The notes below the pieces were generated by a model. The model saw only the letters and a program-made list of their open reading frames with translations. It was not told the origin of the DNA and did no database searches. A program made the translations under genes and the position numbers. Below, in pieces: positions 34,371 through 43,143 of a stretch of DNA of 64,000 nucleotides (position 1 is its first letter; each line of letters starts with the position of its first letter). The DNA comes from CALGYY01 sp963678485 (GTDB lineage Bacteria; Bacteroidota; Bacteroidia; Bacteroidales; CAIWKO01), in contig OY782882.1 in NCBI GenBank assembly GCA_963678485.1, forward strand, positions 2,232,001 through 2,296,000, in the 5' to 3' direction.

Positions 34371-34973
34371 GGATCAAGCGGAAAAGTTGAGGAGTTGGAA
34401 TACTATTCATAGAAAACAACAGGTTTTAAAACCTTTCTTCAACTACGAATACCACGAATGAACGCGAATGATTTCCTATTGCAGCTATTGTTTGTAACAT
34501 TGGCCATCAATATTAATTAAGCGTATCAATCATTTTGTGCATCTGTGTTTTTAATAGTTAATCAAGCCAATACCATTTGTACTTTGTGGTTATTATACAG
34601 TATTGAAATTATGCAATGCTAATGTTCAAAGCGTGTGCGCAGGCCTGTCAAAGCAAGCGGGCGTGGGCGGGCTGTGAATCGCCAAAGGCACGCAAATCCG
34701 CAAGGGGCCAGACAGCGGCTTTATCGCTGTCGGCTCTGTCGAAAACGACAAAAAGAAAATTCAATGAGCGAAATGAAGTTTATTATCACATTCAAGAACT
34801 GTCGTCAATTGGCGTTTTCGGCACTACCTTGCGTGATTTGCGGCCGTTGGAGAGAGCGGGGGGATAGCATTTGGCTTTGACTAGAATTTTGGCTCCACCT
34901 TTTGTTCATGCAAAAGGTGGAATTTAAAGAAAATAAACCACAAATTAAGTTGTGCTCTTATTAATTGTGACAA
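34371..34973 (+). repeat. Left copy of a 0.6-kb dispersed repeat (inverted relative to 59464-60094)
   Basis: The segment from GGATCAAGCGG to TTGTGACAA is matched, as reverse complement, by 59464-60094. Shared landmarks are the AGTTGAGGAGT region near 34390, a hairpin GACAGCGGC/CGCTGTC near 34711-34731, and a stem of CCACCTTTTG (34895-34904) with CAAAAGGTGG (34911-34920). Two open frames inside are Arg/Lys-rich and differ between copies, so it is most likely noncoding. It may be a small mobile or structured repeat; the type is unknown. Confidence 0.85.
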
Positions 34974-35053
34974 TTCAGTATTGGTTTTTTTCAGTTGTGC
35001 TAAAAAAACACCAATAACTATTTGTTGCTCCTCAATAATCCGGCTTGATCCGC

Positions 35054-36853
35054 TTATTCTTCAGAAAAGGATTTGATTAAACTACGATAACGGGAAAACA
35101 CATTAGCGCGGGAAACAAAGCCTACGTATTTCCCATCTTTAAGAACAGGAAGGTTGTAATGGCTGCATTTTTCGAATTTATGAGCAACCGCTTCCATTGA
35201 CTCATCGGGCGATACAAAAGGTTCGGGCATAAACATTAAATCGCGGACAAAAACTGTTTTATACAAATCGTGATTAAAAACGATATTGCGTATTTCATTC
35301 ACAAACACAACGCCTTGAAAATACCCGTCTTTATCAACCACAGGAAAAACATTGCGGGGACTTTGAGAAATCACCTTTACAAGTTCACCTAGGGTTGCAT
35401 CAGCATCCACTGTGCTAAAATTTCGTTCTATCAAATCATCGATATTCATCATCGACAATGCGGATTTGTCTTTATTATGGGTGATTAGCTCTCCTCGTTC
35501 TGCTAATCTCAAAGCATTGATAGAGTAGGGGATGAAGTATTTATTGGTAGCATACGCCAGGGTTGCGACAATCATTAGTGGCACCAGGAGCTGATAGCCG
35601 CCTGTAATTTCTGCTATTAGAAAGATAGAGGTTAAAGGAGCATGCATTACACCAGCCATTATGCCCGCCATTCCCACCAATGCAAAATTGCTTGGAGATA
35701 AATCCTTATATCCGAAGAATTTTGCAAAAACAGAAAACAGCAAGCCCATATTGGCCCCCACAAAAAGACTTGGAGCAAAGACGCCTCCCATACCTCCCGC
35801 CGAAAAGGTAAAGGCCATAGCAATGACTTTTAAGAAAATTATTGCCACGAGAATGATCATCGCGGCAAGCAAGCTTTCGCGGAAATCATAGAAAGGGCTG
35901 TTCATGAACAAATAACTAAAATCTCCTTTGAGACAATAATTAATCTCGTTATATCCTTCGCCAAACAAGGGAGGGAGTATAAAAATGAGGATTCCCAAAC
36001 CGAAAGCACCCAACCCAAAACGTATCCAAGGATTCTTTAATTTTTTAAAAGTGCGCCCGATATACATATACATTCGGGTGAAATATATCGATATTACGCC
36101 ACAGACAACCCCCATCAGCATAAAAGGTAGAAGATCCTCCATTCTGAATCCGGTTTCAGGAGTGTATTTGTAGACGACACTTTGGCCAAGAAAAAGATAG
36201 GACGTCAGCGTTCCAGCAACAGAGGCAATCAGTAAGGGGACAATCGACGACATGGTAAGATCAAGCATCAATATTTCCAGAGAAAAAACGACTCCTGCAA
36301 TAGGGGCTTTAAAAATCGAAGCAATAGCGCCAGCAGAAGCACAGCCAATCATCAGCGTAATCTGCTTTTGATTGAGTCGGAAAAATCTCCCGATGTTTGA
36401 TCCAATGCCGGCTCCGGTGCTCACCGACGGACCTTCCAATCCCACCGACCCGCCAAAGCCTACAGTAAGGGCACTTCCAATGATACTCGAAAACATGGAG
36501 TGTCTGGGTAGTATGCTATTGTTTCTCGAGATGGCATATAAAACTTCAGGAATACCGTGTCCGGCGCGACCTTTAATAATATAGCGAATAAAAATAATGG
36601 TCAGGAGTATACCAACAGCGGGATACACAAAAAACAAATAATTCTCATAAACACTGGTAATCCCGAATTCAAGCAGCTGACGAATAAAATGTACGGAGTT
36701 TTTAAGTACAACAGCAGCACAGCCTGCAGCAAGACCAACCACAGCACTCATTATATAGATGAAGTTGGTGTCGCCCAAATGACGGATGCGCCAGGAAGTA
36801 AAACGGTCAATGAGACGTGTATTCGTCATATTCGCAAAGTTCCATTTATCCAA
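35054..36853 (-). CDS. ClC-family chloride channel/antiporter with CBS domains
   Basis: The 599-residue protein has about 12-18 membrane segments and the ClC signatures: GHGIPEVL (variant of GSGIP), GGSVGLEGPSVSTGAGIGS with the gating Glu, and GGMGGVFAPSLFVGANMG (GxFxP). The C-terminal 150 residues are two CBS domains (LSMMNIDDLIERNFSTVDADATLGEL and MFMPEPFVSPDESMEAVAHKF). The gating Glu suggests H+/Cl- exchange in place of a simple channel. A second start at 36829 is possible. The gene is alone on the minus strand with the left 0.6-kb repeat beyond its 3' end. Confidence 0.95.
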   Translation of the reverse strand: MDKWNFANMTNTRLIDRFTSWRIRHLGDTNFIYIMSAVVGLAAGCAAVVLKNSVHFIRQLLEFGITSVYENYLFFVYPAVGILLTIIFIRYIIKGRAGHGIPEVLYAISRNNSILPRHSMFSSIIGSALTVGFGGSVGLEGPSVSTGAGIGSNIGRFFRLNQKQITLMIGCASAGAIASIFKAPIAGVVFSLEILMLDLTMSSIVPLLIASVAGTLTSYLFLGQSVVYKYTPETGFRMEDLLPFMLMGVVCGVISIYFTRMYMYIGRTFKKLKNPWIRFGLGAFGLGILIFILPPLFGEGYNEINYCLKGDFSYLFMNSPFYDFRESLLAAMIILVAIIFLKVIAMAFTFSAGGMGGVFAPSLFVGANMGLLFSVFAKFFGYKDLSPSNFALVGMAGIMAGVMHAPLTSIFLIAEITGGYQLLVPLMIVATLAYATNKYFIPYSINALRLAERGELITHNKDKSALSMMNIDDLIERNFSTVDADATLGELVKVISQSPRNVFPVVDKDGYFQGVVFVNEIRNIVFNHDLYKTVFVRDLMFMPEPFVSPDESMEAVAHKFEKCSHYNLPVLKDGKYVGFVSRANVFSRYRSLIKSFSEE

Positions 36854-37103
36854 TAATGGATTTATCCAAAAAGTTGAGGTTACGGGATAAAAGGTTGATT
36901 AAATTTTTAATCAGCGATTGATGTTGTATTTGCAATTTCGACAATCAACCATTCTCACGCAACACCTCAATAGTTCTGAATAATCCATCTTCAAGAAGGA
37001 TACTGCGAATATAAGAAAATTGACGATAGTTTAATAAATGAAATTTTTTCTACAGCCAACAGTTTTGATTATGGAGTTAAATAATCTCCATTAAAAACGG
37101 TCA

Positions 37104-37823
37104 TCAGGAAGGAATTTTCCCACAGGCAACTTCAGCCGCAGCCTGCTCGGCTTCTTTGATAGAATGCCCCTGGCCTTTACCCCAGCACTCTGTGTTGATC
37201 CAGGCTTCTACAATATATTGGCGAGAGTAACCTTTTCCCACTTCCCCGGCCACTTTAAATTCTAGGGTGAGTTTTTCTTTCTGTGCAAATTCAATAATTT
37301 TACTTTTGAAATTCAACTCACGATTCTCAAGTTCTTCGGGGTCTATATGCATTTTAATAATGCGGTCGATGATAACGTGTTTGGTAAAACGATATCCCTG
37401 ATCGATGTAAATGGCACCAACCATTGCTTCGAAAGCGTCGCCACCCATAGAGCGGTAGACGTTGCCTGTATCTCCTTCGGTTTTAATCAGCGCATCAATT
37501 CCCAATTTCAGCGAAAGCTTATTTAAATGTGCGCGACTAACGAACTTAGAGCGCATTTGAGTGAGGAAGCCTTCGTCTTTGAAAGGATATTTGTGGAAAA
37601 GGTAATCGGCAATAATTGCACTTAGCACTGCATCGCCTAGATATTCGAGGCGTTCGTTGCTGATTTTTTTTCCCGATGATACTTCTACTGCGGCTGAACG
37701 ATGCCTGAGTGCAAGGACATATAAATAAATATTCCCGGGATAAAACCCGAGAATATTCTTTAGCGTAAGTGCCAGTTGCTTTTCCTTACTGAATAAATAC
37801 CTTATGGATCCTGGTATTCTCAA
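37104..37823 (-). CDS. rnc: Ribonuclease III
   Basis: A 239-residue protein of normal length. The RNase III signature ERLEYLGDAVLSAIIADYL (about 57-75) and the second acidic cluster GGDAFEAMVGAIYID (about 127-141) supply the Mg2+ ligands. The C-terminal part (about 165-236) is a double-stranded RNA-binding domain ending KEAEQAAAEVAC. It cuts double-stranded RNA in rRNA processing and regulation. It lies 4 bp after fabF, in the order acpP-fabF-rnc that is well known in Bacteroidota and other bacteria. Confidence 0.97.
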   Translation of the reverse strand: MRIPGSIRYLFSKEKQLALTLKNILGFYPGNIYLYVLALRHRSAAVEVSSGKKISNERLEYLGDAVLSAIIADYLFHKYPFKDEGFLTQMRSKFVSRAHLNKLSLKLGIDALIKTEGDTGNVYRSMGGDAFEAMVGAIYIDQGYRFTKHVIIDRIIKMHIDPEELENRELNFKSKIIEFAQKEKLTLEFKVAGEVGKGYSRQYIVEAWINTECWGKGQGHSIKEAEQAAAEVACGKIPS

Positions 37824-37827
37824 TGGA

Positions 37828-39078
37828 TTAGGAAGTATACTTCTTGAAAATCACAGAAGCATTATGGCCACCAAAACCAAACGTATTGCTAAGTGCTGCG
37901 CGCACTACACGTTTTTCTGCTTTATGGAAGGTGAAATTCAAATCCGGAATTTCAGGATCATCCGTAAAGTGATTGATGGTTGGAGGAACGATATCGTTTA
38001 CTACCGAGAGAATTGAAGCAATTGCTTCAACAGCGCCGGCAGCACCAAGGAGGTGACCGGTCATTGACTTGGTAGAATTGATGTTCATGTTTTTGGTGTG
38101 AGCACCAAATAGTTTTACGATTGCTTGTGGTTCTGCGATATCCCCCAGAGGAGTAGATGTTCCATGGGTATTGACGTGATCAATATCCTCAGGACTCATT
38201 TCTGCATCTTCCAGTGCGTTGCGCATAACATTCAATGCTCCCAGACCTTCCGGATGGGGCTGAGTCATATGGAAAGCATCTGCTGACATTCCGCCACCAG
38301 CGACTTCGCAATAGATATGTGCGCCACGATTGATAGCGTGTTCCAGTTCTTCGAAGATTATTCCTGCAGCACCTTCACCTAAAACAAAACCATCTCTGTC
38401 TTTATCAAAAGGACGGGATGCAGTGGTGGGGTCATCGTTGCGAACCGATAATGCATGCATTGAATTAAAACCGCCAATGCCACCTTCAACTACTGCAGCT
38501 TCGGAACCACCGGTAACAAAAATATCGGCTTTTCCCAAACGGATATAATTAAAAGCATCAACCAATGCGTTGGCCGCAGAGGCACATGCTGAAACGGTTG
38601 CGAAGTTCGGGCCGCGGAAACCATAACGAATAGAAATGTGTCCGGCAGCAAGGTCTGCAATCATTTTCGGAATAAAAAACGGATTGAAACGAGGTGTTCC
38701 ATCTCCTTTGGCAAAGGCAGCAACTTCTTCCTGAAACGTAGTTAATCCGCCAATACCTGAACCCCAGATAACACCAATGCGATCTTTATTGGCTGTTTCC
38801 AGATCAAGGCCGCAGTTTTTAACGGCTTCGTCTGCAGCAACAAGTGCATATTGTGCATATGGATCGTATTTTCGGGCTTCCTTGCGGTCAAAAAAATTTG
38901 TTGCTTCAAAATTCTTTACCTCACAAGCAAATTGTGTCTTGAATTTCGTCGCGTCAAAGCGCGTGATCTTGGCAGCACCACTAACCCCATTAAGCAATCC
39001 GTCCCAGAATTCCGGGACGGTGTTGCCAATCGGAGTCAATGCGCCAAGGCCTGTAACGACTACACGTCTTAGCTTCAT
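37828..39078 (-). CDS. fabF: 3-oxoacyl-ACP synthase II
   Basis: The 416-residue protein starts MKLRRVVVTGLGALTPIGN. The catalytic triad is present: active Cys in VSACASAANAL (about residue 165), His in NTHGTSTPLGD (about 306) and His in KSMTGHLLGAAGAVEA (about 343), with the closing GFGGHNASVIF. It condenses malonyl-ACP with acyl-ACP in fatty acid elongation in the cytoplasm. It follows acpP by 18 bp and precedes rnc by 4 bp, so these three genes share an operon. All core residues seen are intact. Confidence 0.98.
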   Translation of the reverse strand: MKLRRVVVTGLGALTPIGNTVPEFWDGLLNGVSGAAKITRFDATKFKTQFACEVKNFEATNFFDRKEARKYDPYAQYALVAADEAVKNCGLDLETANKDRIGVIWGSGIGGLTTFQEEVAAFAKGDGTPRFNPFFIPKMIADLAAGHISIRYGFRGPNFATVSACASAANALVDAFNYIRLGKADIFVTGGSEAAVVEGGIGGFNSMHALSVRNDDPTTASRPFDKDRDGFVLGEGAAGIIFEELEHAINRGAHIYCEVAGGGMSADAFHMTQPHPEGLGALNVMRNALEDAEMSPEDIDHVNTHGTSTPLGDIAEPQAIVKLFGAHTKNMNINSTKSMTGHLLGAAGAVEAIASILSVVNDIVPPTINHFTDDPEIPDLNFTFHKAEKRVVRAALSNTFGFGGHNASVIFKKYTS

Positions 39079-39096
39079 TGGATAATAGTAAGGTGA

Positions 39097-39333
39097 TTAC
39101 TTGGCGTTTGATTCAATATATTTCATGGCATCGCCTACGGTGCCGATTTTTTCGGCTTCTTCGTCCGGAATAGCAATGTTGAATTCCTTTTCAAACTCCA
39201 TAATCAGTTCAACGGTGTCAAGTGAATCAGCACCTAAGTCGTTGGTAAAACTGGCTTCGGGAGTTACTTCATTTTCATCAACGCCTAGCTTATCAACGAT
39301 GATAGCCTTTACTCTTGTTGCAATGTCTGACAT
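39097..39333 (-). CDS. acpP: Acyl carrier protein
   Basis: A 78-residue acidic protein with the phosphopantetheine attachment site in LGADSLDTVELIMEFE (Ser about 38). Helix-rich, ends DAMKYIESNAK. It carries acyl chains as thioesters for fatty acid and lipid synthesis. It leads the acpP-fabF-rnc operon, and a possible promoter lies on the minus strand near 39360-39395 (TTG, about 20 bp, TTCCTTTG). Confidence 0.98.
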   Translation of the reverse strand: MSDIATRVKAIIVDKLGVDENEVTPEASFTNDLGADSLDTVELIMEFEKEFNIAIPDEEAEKIGTVGDAMKYIESNAK

Positions 39334-39458
39334 AATTATTCATTTTTAGTTAAACCGGGTGCAAAGGAAACAATTCCTACCAACATAACCAAAACTAGCG
39401 CTTCTGTTTTTTATCAGAAGCTACATAAACAGCTATTTTAGTGTTGATTAAACGGACT

Positions 39459-39478
39459 GTTAAAAAATATTTTTTAAC
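39459..39478. repeat. 20-bp AT-rich perfect palindrome
   Basis: GTTAAAAAATATTTTTTAAC is a perfect palindrome in the 270-bp gap between the divergent acpP and purN genes. It could be an operator or a simple hairpin; no regulator is assigned. Confidence 0.4.
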
Positions 39479-39598
39479 ATATTTTAAGAAAGGACGTCCT
39501 CTTTTGAGGAGGTTTTTCCCTTAAATGAGTAGAAAAGCATAAGGAATAGACAAAGGTCAAATGCAGGCTTTATACAATATTAAATGCAAACAATAATG

Positions 39599-39606
39599 TA
39601 CTTTTG
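39599..39606 (+). promoter_or_regulatory. Bacteroidota -7 element TACTTTTG for purN
   Basis: TACTTTTG is a full match and lies 24 bp before the ATG at 39631. An alternative TTG start at 39604 falls inside it and is therefore rejected. Confidence 0.6.
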
Positions 39607-39630
39607 TTGCCATCTATTATTTATAAAACT

Positions 39631-40209
39631 ATGACGCGTATCGCAATTTTCGCTTCGGGGAACGGCACCAACGCACAGCGTATCATTGAGTATTTTGCTG
39701 AAGATACTGAGATTGAAATTGCGCTTATTGTGAGTAATCGCGCTTCTGCTTTTGTGCTGGAACGGGCGAAAAGAGCAGAGATTCCTGCAGTTGTCTGTTC
39801 CAAAGAGGATTTTATTTCAGGAACGCCACTGGTCAAATTAATGGAATCATATCAGATTGATTTTATCGTATTGGCAGGATTCCTATTGCTTGTTCCTGCA
39901 ATGCTCATTCGCAAATTCCCTTCTGCTATTATAAATATTCATCCAGCCCTGCTGCCCGCCTGGGGAGGAAAGGGAATGTATGGAGATAAAGTGCACCAAG
40001 CTGTAATTGCAAATGGGGATAAGGAAAGTGGCATTACCATTCATTTTGTGAATGAAAAGTATGATGATGGGGCTACCATTTTTCAAGCGCGCTGTCCGGT
40101 CCTTGCCGATGATACTGTTGAATCACTTGCTGCAAGAGTGCATTCGCTGGAATATCTGCATTTCCCAAGGGTTATTGAAGAGACAATTCGTAAAAAGACA
40201 AAGCAATAA
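39631..40209 (+). CDS. purN: Phosphoribosylglycinamide formyltransferase
   Basis: The 192-residue protein starts MTRIAIFASGNGTNAQ with the substrate-binding GNGTN loop. The formyl-transfer site is seen in INIHPALLPAWGGKGMYG (His and Asn) and the catalytic Asp in EKYDDGATIF. It uses 10-formyl-tetrahydrofolate in the third step of purine synthesis. The start codon follows from the promoter position and the conserved N-terminus. It converges with tcdA and has no operon partner. Confidence 0.97.
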   Translation: MTRIAIFASGNGTNAQRIIEYFAEDTEIEIALIVSNRASAFVLERAKRAEIPAVVCSKEDFISGTPLVKLMESYQIDFIVLAGFLLLVPAMLIRKFPSAIINIHPALLPAWGGKGMYGDKVHQAVIANGDKESGITIHFVNEKYDDGATIFQARCPVLADDTVESLAARVHSLEYLHFPRVIEETIRKKTKQ

Positions 40210-40334
40210 TTTGTGTATGGTCTGACTTTATACAGGTTCGTATAGTACTAAGATTCGTTTTGCTCTGCTATTCGGTCATTTCCGCACCATACATTATTTA
40301 AACAGATCTGTTTCTGTTTTCGCGAGCACCTACT

Positions 40335-41072
40335 TTAATTATCTTGAACCCCCAATAATCCTCGGATAACAACCGAAGCACATACGCAGCCGAAAATTGC
40401 GGGCATATAGGAGATGGTTCCAATCTGAGATTTTTTATGTAATAGTCCTTCTTGATGAATAATCGAACCTTTAATAATGGGTTCTGCTGAAAATACAGCC
40501 TGAATGCCTGTTTCCAACCCCATGCGCCGCAAGCGTTTTCGTACGTCAAAAGCAAATGTACATTGGTAAGTTTCTGATAAATCAGCCACTTGTACCTGAG
40601 CCGGATCGAGTTTTGCGCCTGATCCCATGGCGCTTACCACCGGATACCCCAGCGAACGGGCGTGAAAGATAAAAAAGCTTTTAGGAGAAAGAGTATCTAT
40701 GGCATCAAGCACATAATCATATTTTGCAGCATTAAGCAACTCCAGTGTAAAGTCATCTTTGGTAAACTTCTTATATACTGTTAGCTTCACATCCGGGTTT
40801 ATATCTTTAAGTCGGGCAGCCATTACTTCCGCTTTCGATAAACCTTCGGTACTGCAAAGCGCCATCAATTGGCGGTTACGGTTGGATGCAGTAAAGCTAT
40901 CGCTATCAGCGATGGTCAATTCTCCAATGCCGGCACGACAAAGCATTTCGGCCGCCATACCTCCAACACCACCCAATCCCACTATTAATACGTGCGCCGA
41001 AGCAAGCCGCGCCAATCCTTCAGCGCCAATCAACATTGCAGTACGTTCCTGCCATTCCGGAAAAATATTCAT
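40335..41072 (-). CDS. tcdA: tRNA threonylcarbamoyladenosine dehydratase (TcdA/ThiF-E1-like)
   Basis: From the ATG at 41072 it is 245 residues, starting MNIFPEWQERTAMLIG, the conserved opening of the family. The nucleotide-binding loop VLIVGLGGVGGMAAEMLCRAGIGELTIADSD, the SNRNRQ and the core YDYVLDAIDTLSPKS are typical of the ThiF/E1 group. It forms cyclic t6A37 on tRNAs. Longer in-frame starts upstream precede the promoter and are rejected. The -7 element ends four bases before the ATG, suggesting a leaderless mRNA. The C-terminus holds VCASVVIRGLLG. Confidence 0.93.
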   Translation of the reverse strand: MNIFPEWQERTAMLIGAEGLARLASAHVLIVGLGGVGGMAAEMLCRAGIGELTIADSDSFTASNRNRQLMALCSTEGLSKAEVMAARLKDINPDVKLTVYKKFTKDDFTLELLNAAKYDYVLDAIDTLSPKSFFIFHARSLGYPVVSAMGSGAKLDPAQVQVADLSETYQCTFAFDVRKRLRRMGLETGIQAVFSAEPIIKGSIIHQEGLLHKKSQIGTISYMPAIFGCVCASVVIRGLLGVQDN

Positions 41073-41076
41073 AATG

Positions 41077-41084
41077 CAAAAGTA
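41077..41084 (-). promoter_or_regulatory. Bacteroidota -7 element TACTTTTG adjoining the tcdA start codon
   Basis: TACTTTTG (complement of 41077-41084) matches the consensus, with only four bases (CATT) between it and the ATG at 41072. Confidence 0.6.
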
Positions 41085-41251
41085 CGACTTCTCCTTTTTA
41101 ATCGTAAGCATTGGTTTTAAGAGCCGATGAGGATTTAAATATTTCATGCTTATGGTTTGTGCCTTAGTGTCTTCATTGGTCTCAATAGCAATGCGAGCTT
41201 CACCCTTTCAGAAAAAAAATGTAAAAAAGCTTTTTTGCTAATAAAAATTAC

Positions 41252-41259
41252 TATTTTTG
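41252..41259 (+). promoter_or_regulatory. Bacteroidota -7 element TATTTTTG for tRNA-Gln
   Basis: TATTTTTG lies 11 bp before the mature 5' end of the tRNA, and the -33 side is the AT-rich stretch upstream. Confidence 0.6.
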
Positions 41260-41270
41260 CGCACTCAAAT

Positions 41271-41343
41271 TGTCTCGTGGTGTAACTGGCAACACGTCTG
41301 ACTCTGAATCAGAAGAGTCCAGGTTCGACCCCTGGCGAGACAA
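41271..41343 (+). tRNA. tRNA-Gln (anticodon CTG)
   Basis: Acceptor arms TGTCTCG (41271-41277) and CGAGACA (41336-41342) pair fully. The anticodon arm is TCTGA/TCAGA around the loop CTCTGAA, giving CTG, and the T arm CCAGG/CCTGG holds TTCGACC. CCA is not encoded after the discriminator base. It reads the CAG codon. Confidence 0.95.
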
Positions 41344-41351
41344 CAAGATAA

Positions 41352-41388
41352 AACCACTTAAGCTTTCGGCCTGAGTGGTTTTTTATTT
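41352..41388 (+). terminator. Intrinsic terminator after tRNA-Gln
   Basis: AACCACT (41352-41358) pairs with AGTGGTT (41374-41380), followed by TTTTTA. It ends the tRNA transcript. Confidence 0.85.
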
Positions 41389-41406
41389 TCTCGTGACATA
41401 AAGTCT

Positions 41407-42891
41407 TTAGTGAACAACGAGAATCTTTTTCGTTGTTTCTGAAAAACCACATTCTACCTTTAATAAATAAGAACCCTGTGGCAGATTGCCTAGTGGAATA
41501 TCTATTCTTGTCGTAGATAACAGCATTTCCTTATATACCAATGCTCCTAGTGCATTATATAAATATAGAGTTACTGTCTTTGTGGGCAAATCATCGACGG
41601 TCAAATGATCTGAGGCAGGATTGGGATAAACGATTAGGTTTGCCGACAATTCACTATTCCCACTAATGCTCGTTCCGAGCGAAAAATCGGGAACCATGGA
41701 ATGTATTACGGAATCACTGATTTCGTAGAGGGAAGTGTTTACTGCAGCGCGGTCTGGCGTTATATTTAAAACCGCCTCCTGATCTGCTACAAAATTGCCC
41801 ATGATGGGGGTGTTCCCCGGAACTAGGCAACTAATATAATTGTAACTATTGTATGCACCATCCCAGCCCCAATTAAAATGATAGTAATCATAGTTGCTTC
41901 CTTGATATCCATCCAGAACAAAGGCATGTCCGCCATTGGAAGACTGTCCGGCATAAAGTATTGGTTGTTTTTTATCGAGATTGTCAATAATAAGCGCTTT
42001 CCAGTCAGCATCAGTATAGGCGCTTTTATAAGTGTGCAGTGATTTGTAAGAGAAATAGGATTTAAATGCGGCTTCTGCATCTATTACATAGGAGCCTGAT
42101 CCATAAATGCTATAATTCATTTGTACTGCAACACCGCAATGCGACATTAATTGCGCAATATTCGGATTGCTCGAAATAGCTGTATCGGGCATGGCATCCC
42201 AGTTATAAGTAGCATTTGCAAAATTTGCCGAGAGCAAACCATACGTTGCACTGTTGAAACTTTTTGAGCCGGTGCCGTGCAGAGGAAACTCATGATATTT
42301 CATGATCATTGCCATGGCAGTGGCCAGACAACCAGTAAGCGTGTGTCCGCAATATCCGTTAGTATCAGCGGGACAAAGCTCATTATAATAGCAACCCTGT
42401 CCCCAGGCAATAGATCCAAGCAAAGGAGCAACCGAAGAATTGCTTTTCGCCAATTGAAAATCATTTTGAGTATAGTAGGCCCACAAATCAGCAGCCTCAG
42501 GACTTTGAGGCACACCAGCGTTAATTACAGCCAGCATAATCCGGCGATATTCGCTCATCCAGTAAACAAAATTCTCGGGGGCATCTGATGCTCCATAAGC
42601 TCCTTCAAAGGAATAGCTCAGTACAGGAATAGTAGCATTATCGGCCGAAACAGTGACCCATCCTTTTTGTCCGGAAACATTAAACACATAATATAAGGTA
42701 ATATTATCCTGAAGAATCTTGAATTCATCGCTTATTTGTATGTCGTTATAATCCACCTTTTGGTGAATATTTACTTTTTCGTAATACATGTTTTTTGCTA
42801 CCAAACGGGCGATACCGGGGTCAACTGGAGCGGAGCGAACGCAATCAATCACACAGATTGCAATCAATAAACAAAAAAAGAGCTTTTTCAT
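41407..42891 (-). CDS. C10-family cysteine peptidase (streptopain-like) with type IX signal
   Basis: From the ATG at 42891 it is 494 residues. A signal peptide (MKKLFFCLLIAICVIDCVRS) is followed by a Spi-type propeptide and the mature peptidase: the catalytic Cys lies in TGCLATAMAMIMKYH (about residue 192) and the His in GGHAFVLDGY (about residue 320), with the FNWGWDG stretch after it. The C-terminal 80 residues (IVYPNPASDHLTV, YLYNALGALVYKE, GSYLLKVECG) are a type A type IX sorting domain, so the enzyme is exported to the surface. It cuts host or environmental proteins. It is convergent with the tRNA-Gln. Confidence 0.93.
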   Translation of the reverse strand: MKKLFFCLLIAICVIDCVRSAPVDPGIARLVAKNMYYEKVNIHQKVDYNDIQISDEFKILQDNITLYYVFNVSGQKGWVTVSADNATIPVLSYSFEGAYGASDAPENFVYWMSEYRRIMLAVINAGVPQSPEAADLWAYYTQNDFQLAKSNSSVAPLLGSIAWGQGCYYNELCPADTNGYCGHTLTGCLATAMAMIMKYHEFPLHGTGSKSFNSATYGLLSANFANATYNWDAMPDTAISSNPNIAQLMSHCGVAVQMNYSIYGSGSYVIDAEAAFKSYFSYKSLHTYKSAYTDADWKALIIDNLDKKQPILYAGQSSNGGHAFVLDGYQGSNYDYYHFNWGWDGAYNSYNYISCLVPGNTPIMGNFVADQEAVLNITPDRAAVNTSLYEISDSVIHSMVPDFSLGTSISGNSELSANLIVYPNPASDHLTVDDLPTKTVTLYLYNALGALVYKEMLLSTTRIDIPLGNLPQGSYLLKVECGFSETTKKILVVH

Positions 42892-42938
42892 AACACGCAG
42901 CCTAAATAACACATTCATTATCAGTCTTGGGGACAGAG

Positions 42939-42946
42939 CAAAGTAA
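42939..42946 (-). promoter_or_regulatory. Possible -7 element TTACTTTG for the C10 peptidase
   Basis: TTACTTTG (complement of 42939-42946) differs at one position from TAnnTTTG and lies 47 bp before the ATG at 42891. A -33 box at usual spacing is not seen. Confidence 0.4.
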
Positions 42947-43143
42947 GACTAATACAAGAGGGCTTAAAAGGGGTTTTCAGCCTGAATCGTGGGGGTAAAA
43001 TGTTCATTTTAATTGCCTACATTTGTTATTCGAAGCGAACAATCAGCCTGTTAACGGAATGAAAAAATTGATGAATTTCGCGGCTGCTGTGGAAGACGTG
43101 CTATGACAAAAAACCGGTGTGATAAGGTTAAAAGAGACCATTA

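Noticed and set aside
34616..34867. Arg/Lys-rich open frames inside the left 0.6-kb repeat
   Set aside because: The frames are not kept in the right copy, and stems are conserved by compensating change, so the repeat is better read as noncoding.
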